Assembly: GCA_945906015.1 (NCBI GenBank) | Contig: CAMDQV010000091.1 | Span: 1 to 7,677, forward strand | DNA length: 7,677 bases | Direction: 5' to 3' | From: Pedobacter schmidteae | Lineage (GTDB): Bacteria; Bacteroidota; Bacteroidia; Sphingobacteriales; Sphingobacteriaceae | Shown: positions 6,448 through 7,677 of the stretch, in pieces | Layout of the letters: the number at the start of each line of letters is the position of its first letter | Position numbering within the stretch: position 1 is the stretch's first letter | Translations under genes and position numbers: made by a program | Notes under the pieces: model-generated | What the model saw: only the letters and a program-made list of their open reading frames with translations | Database searches by the model: none | What the model was told of the DNA's origin: nothing

Positions 6448-7431
6448 ATGGAATACAGGCGTTTAGGTAAATCAGGATTGAAAGTTAGTGCACTCTCACT
6501 TGGAAGTTGGTTAACTTTTGGTCAGCAAATCGATGATCAAGTTGCTGAAGAACTTATGGATATTGCATATGAAGGTGGAGTTAATTTTTTTGACAATGCT
6601 GAAGGTTATGCTGGTGGTAAATCAGAGATAGTGATGGGTAATATCCTGAAAAAGAAAAATTGGGATCGTAGTTCTTATATTGTTTCAAGTAAGATATTTT
6701 TTGGCGCTGAAGAAAAAAAGCCGAATATGATCGGCCTATCTAAAAAACATCTTTTTGAAGGAACTCACAATGCCTTGAAGCGCTTGCAACTTGATTATGT
6801 TGATTTAATCTATTGTCATCGTCCTGATAAAGAAACACCTATCGAAGAAACTGTTTGGGCTATGCATCAATTAGTTCAATCAGGAAAAGCCCTTTATTGG
6901 GGTACTTCAGAGTGGAGTGCTTTAGAAATTATGCAGGCACACTATTTTGCTGAAAAGAATCATTTAGTTGCTCCAGTAATGGAACAGCCGCAATATAATA
7001 TGCTTTGGCGTGATAAAATGGAAATGGAGTTTTTATTGTTATTCCGAGATTTTGGAATGGGAACTACCATCTGGAGTCCGCTGGCTTCGGGTTTACTTTC
7101 AGGTAAATACAATGAAGCTGATCCAAAAGATGCACGTTTTAGTATGGATAATATTGAATGGCTTAGAAATAGACTTCTTATTGAAGATAATATCCGCAAA
7201 GTTAAATTACTTAAAGATCTTGCCGACAGATTAAATACCTCATTGGCAAAACTGGCCATTGCATGGTGTCTAAGAAATCCTCATGTAAGCACTGTTATTT
7301 TGGGTGCTTCAAAAGGTGCACAATTAAAAGAAAACTTAACTGCTTTAGAGGTTGTGCCATTAATGACTAAAGAAGTTATGGATGAAATAGATCAGATCAC
7401 CGGAACTAAGCCTCAGGTTGTTATACCATAG
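6448..7431 (+). CDS. aldo/keto reductase, Kv-beta-like (AKR6 type)
   Basis: This 327-residue cytoplasmic oxidoreductase of the (beta/alpha)8-barrel aldo/keto reductase superfamily is expected to reduce aldehydes or ketones with NADPH. Its closest resemblance is to potassium-channel beta subunits: MEYRRLGKSGLKVS at the N-terminus, YWGTSEWSALEIM at 150-162, WSPLASGLLSGKY at 209-221, LAIAWCLRN at 269-277 and ILGASKGAQLKEN at 284-296 follow the Kv-beta pattern closely. The catalytic tetrad is D49, Y54, K82 and H124 (in YCHRPD). Kv-beta proteins carry Asn at the last position, whereas this protein has the His typical of active reductases. The NADPH-binding segments (WSPLASG, GAS) are intact. There is no extra N-terminal inactivation segment and no channel gene alongside, so an enzymatic role is more likely than channel regulation. 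The ATG at 6448 fits the family N-terminus and has an A-rich leader without a Shine-Dalgarno. It is divergent from smc and convergent with the next gene. Confidence 0.94.
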   Translation: MEYRRLGKSGLKVSALSLGSWLTFGQQIDDQVAEELMDIAYEGGVNFFDNAEGYAGGKSEIVMGNILKKKNWDRSSYIVSSKIFFGAEEKKPNMIGLSKKHLFEGTHNALKRLQLDYVDLIYCHRPDKETPIEETVWAMHQLVQSGKALYWGTSEWSALEIMQAHYFAEKNHLVAPVMEQPQYNMLWRDKMEMEFLLLFRDFGMGTTIWSPLASGLLSGKYNEADPKDARFSMDNIEWLRNRLLIEDNIRKVKLLKDLADRLNTSLAKLAIAWCLRNPHVSTVILGASKGAQLKENLTALEVVPLMTKEVMDEIDQITGTKPQVVIP

Positions 7432-7488
7432 ATCTAATTCTATTAGTGAATTATGAAACAAAATTGTGAGTAGAAAAAAGACCAAAAT

Positions 7489-7508
7489 CCATTTCTTAAA
7501 AGGAATGG
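7489..7508. terminator. candidate bidirectional terminator hairpin
   Basis: CCATTTC (7489-7495) pairs with GGAATGG (7502-7508) around a 6-base loop, giving a 7-bp stem with one G-U pair. It sits between two converging genes. On the - strand it is followed by ATTTTGGTCTTTTTT, a reasonable U-rich tail. On the + strand the tail (CTCTTGATTC) is poor. It more likely ends the - strand metallo-hydrolase transcript. Confidence 0.4.
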
Positions 7509-7529
7509 CTCTTGATTCTAAAATCTATA

Positions 7530-7676
7530 TTAAATCTCACTTAACTTAAAGGTATCCTTAACACGGATGCCTTTTTCTGTTTCTTGTAACGTACAGCATT
7601 CATTCAAAGGATCGTGTTCTAGAAATAGTATATAATCATTTTGAACGGCCTCTTCAAGGTATTTTTTTTTCTCTTG
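7530..7676 (-). CDS. C-terminal end of probable MBL-fold metallo-hydrolase, cut by window edge
   Basis: Forty-eight codons and a TAA stop (7530-7532) read on the - strand into the window end. The fragment includes YLEEAVQNDYILFLEHDP (about 6-23), NECCTLQETEKGIRVKD and the end FKLSEI. From memory, this matches the C-terminal tail of MBL-fold metallo-hydrolases in Bacteroidota, where the FLEHDP segment is characteristic. The zinc-binding HxHxDH motif would lie upstream, outside the window, so the reaction cannot be judged. Continuous sense reading with protein-like composition and the convergent layout support a real gene. The family call rests on the tail only and is moderate. Confidence 0.65.
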   Translation of the reverse strand, partial: QEKKKYLEEAVQNDYILFLEHDPLNECCTLQETEKGIRVKDTFKLSEI

Positions 7677-7677
7677 C

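Noticed and set aside
6960..7259. Overlapping open frames on both strands inside the aldo/keto reductase gene
   Set aside because: The reductase reading is full length with family motifs throughout, and these frames have no independent support.
1..7677. Search for CRISPR arrays, insertion sequences, tRNA genes, attachment sites, and defence or toxin-antitoxin cassettes
   Set aside because: No repeated spacer pattern, terminal inverted repeats, transposase, cloverleaf or small gene pair was seen. All stretches longer than about 170 bases are occupied by recognisable housekeeping genes.

Overview
The window looks like core chromosome from a low-GC member of the Bacteroidota. Four things support this. 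Start codons are preceded by A-rich leaders with no Shine-Dalgarno sequence. Two exact matches to the Bacteroidota -7 promoter element (TAnnTTTG) sit in front of rnpB and smc. The exported peptidase has an ...ANA|Q signal cleavage site of the kind common in this phylum. The SMC, PntB and metallo-hydrolase proteins also have the character of this phylum. A genus cannot be assigned from this stretch.

Layout from left to right. (1) The window opens inside pntB (+ strand, 5' end missing), the NADP(H)-binding subunit of proton-translocating transhydrogenase. (2) A 134-base AT-rich spacer holds a 14-bp tandem duplication, a weak candidate pntB terminator and a perfect 8-bp inverted repeat. (3) rnpB, the class A RNase P RNA, lies on the - strand. 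Its promoter abuts the stop codon of the next gene. (4) An exported M28-family zinc metallopeptidase (- strand) starts at a TTG. (5) smc, a full-length 1183-residue chromosome-organising ATPase, is on the - strand 43 bases upstream of the peptidase, so the two probably share a transcript. (6) A 169-base divergent spacer carries a good smc promoter. (7) An aldo/keto reductase of the Kv-beta-like (AKR6) type is on the + strand. (8) A convergent spacer with a hairpin precedes the last 48 codons of a - strand gene, probably an MBL-fold metallo-hydrolase cut by the window end.

Functionally these are mainly housekeeping genes: redox balance (transhydrogenase and an NADPH-dependent reductase), tRNA 5' maturation, chromosome condensation and peptide turnover. 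They do not form one obvious pathway. I found no mobile element, CRISPR array, toxin-antitoxin pair, defence cassette or biosynthetic cluster, and nothing that looks like an undescribed system. The points most worth a second look are the compact peptidase/rnpB junction, the folding and termination of rnpB, the non-ATG start of the peptidase, and a substituted head-domain residue in SMC.
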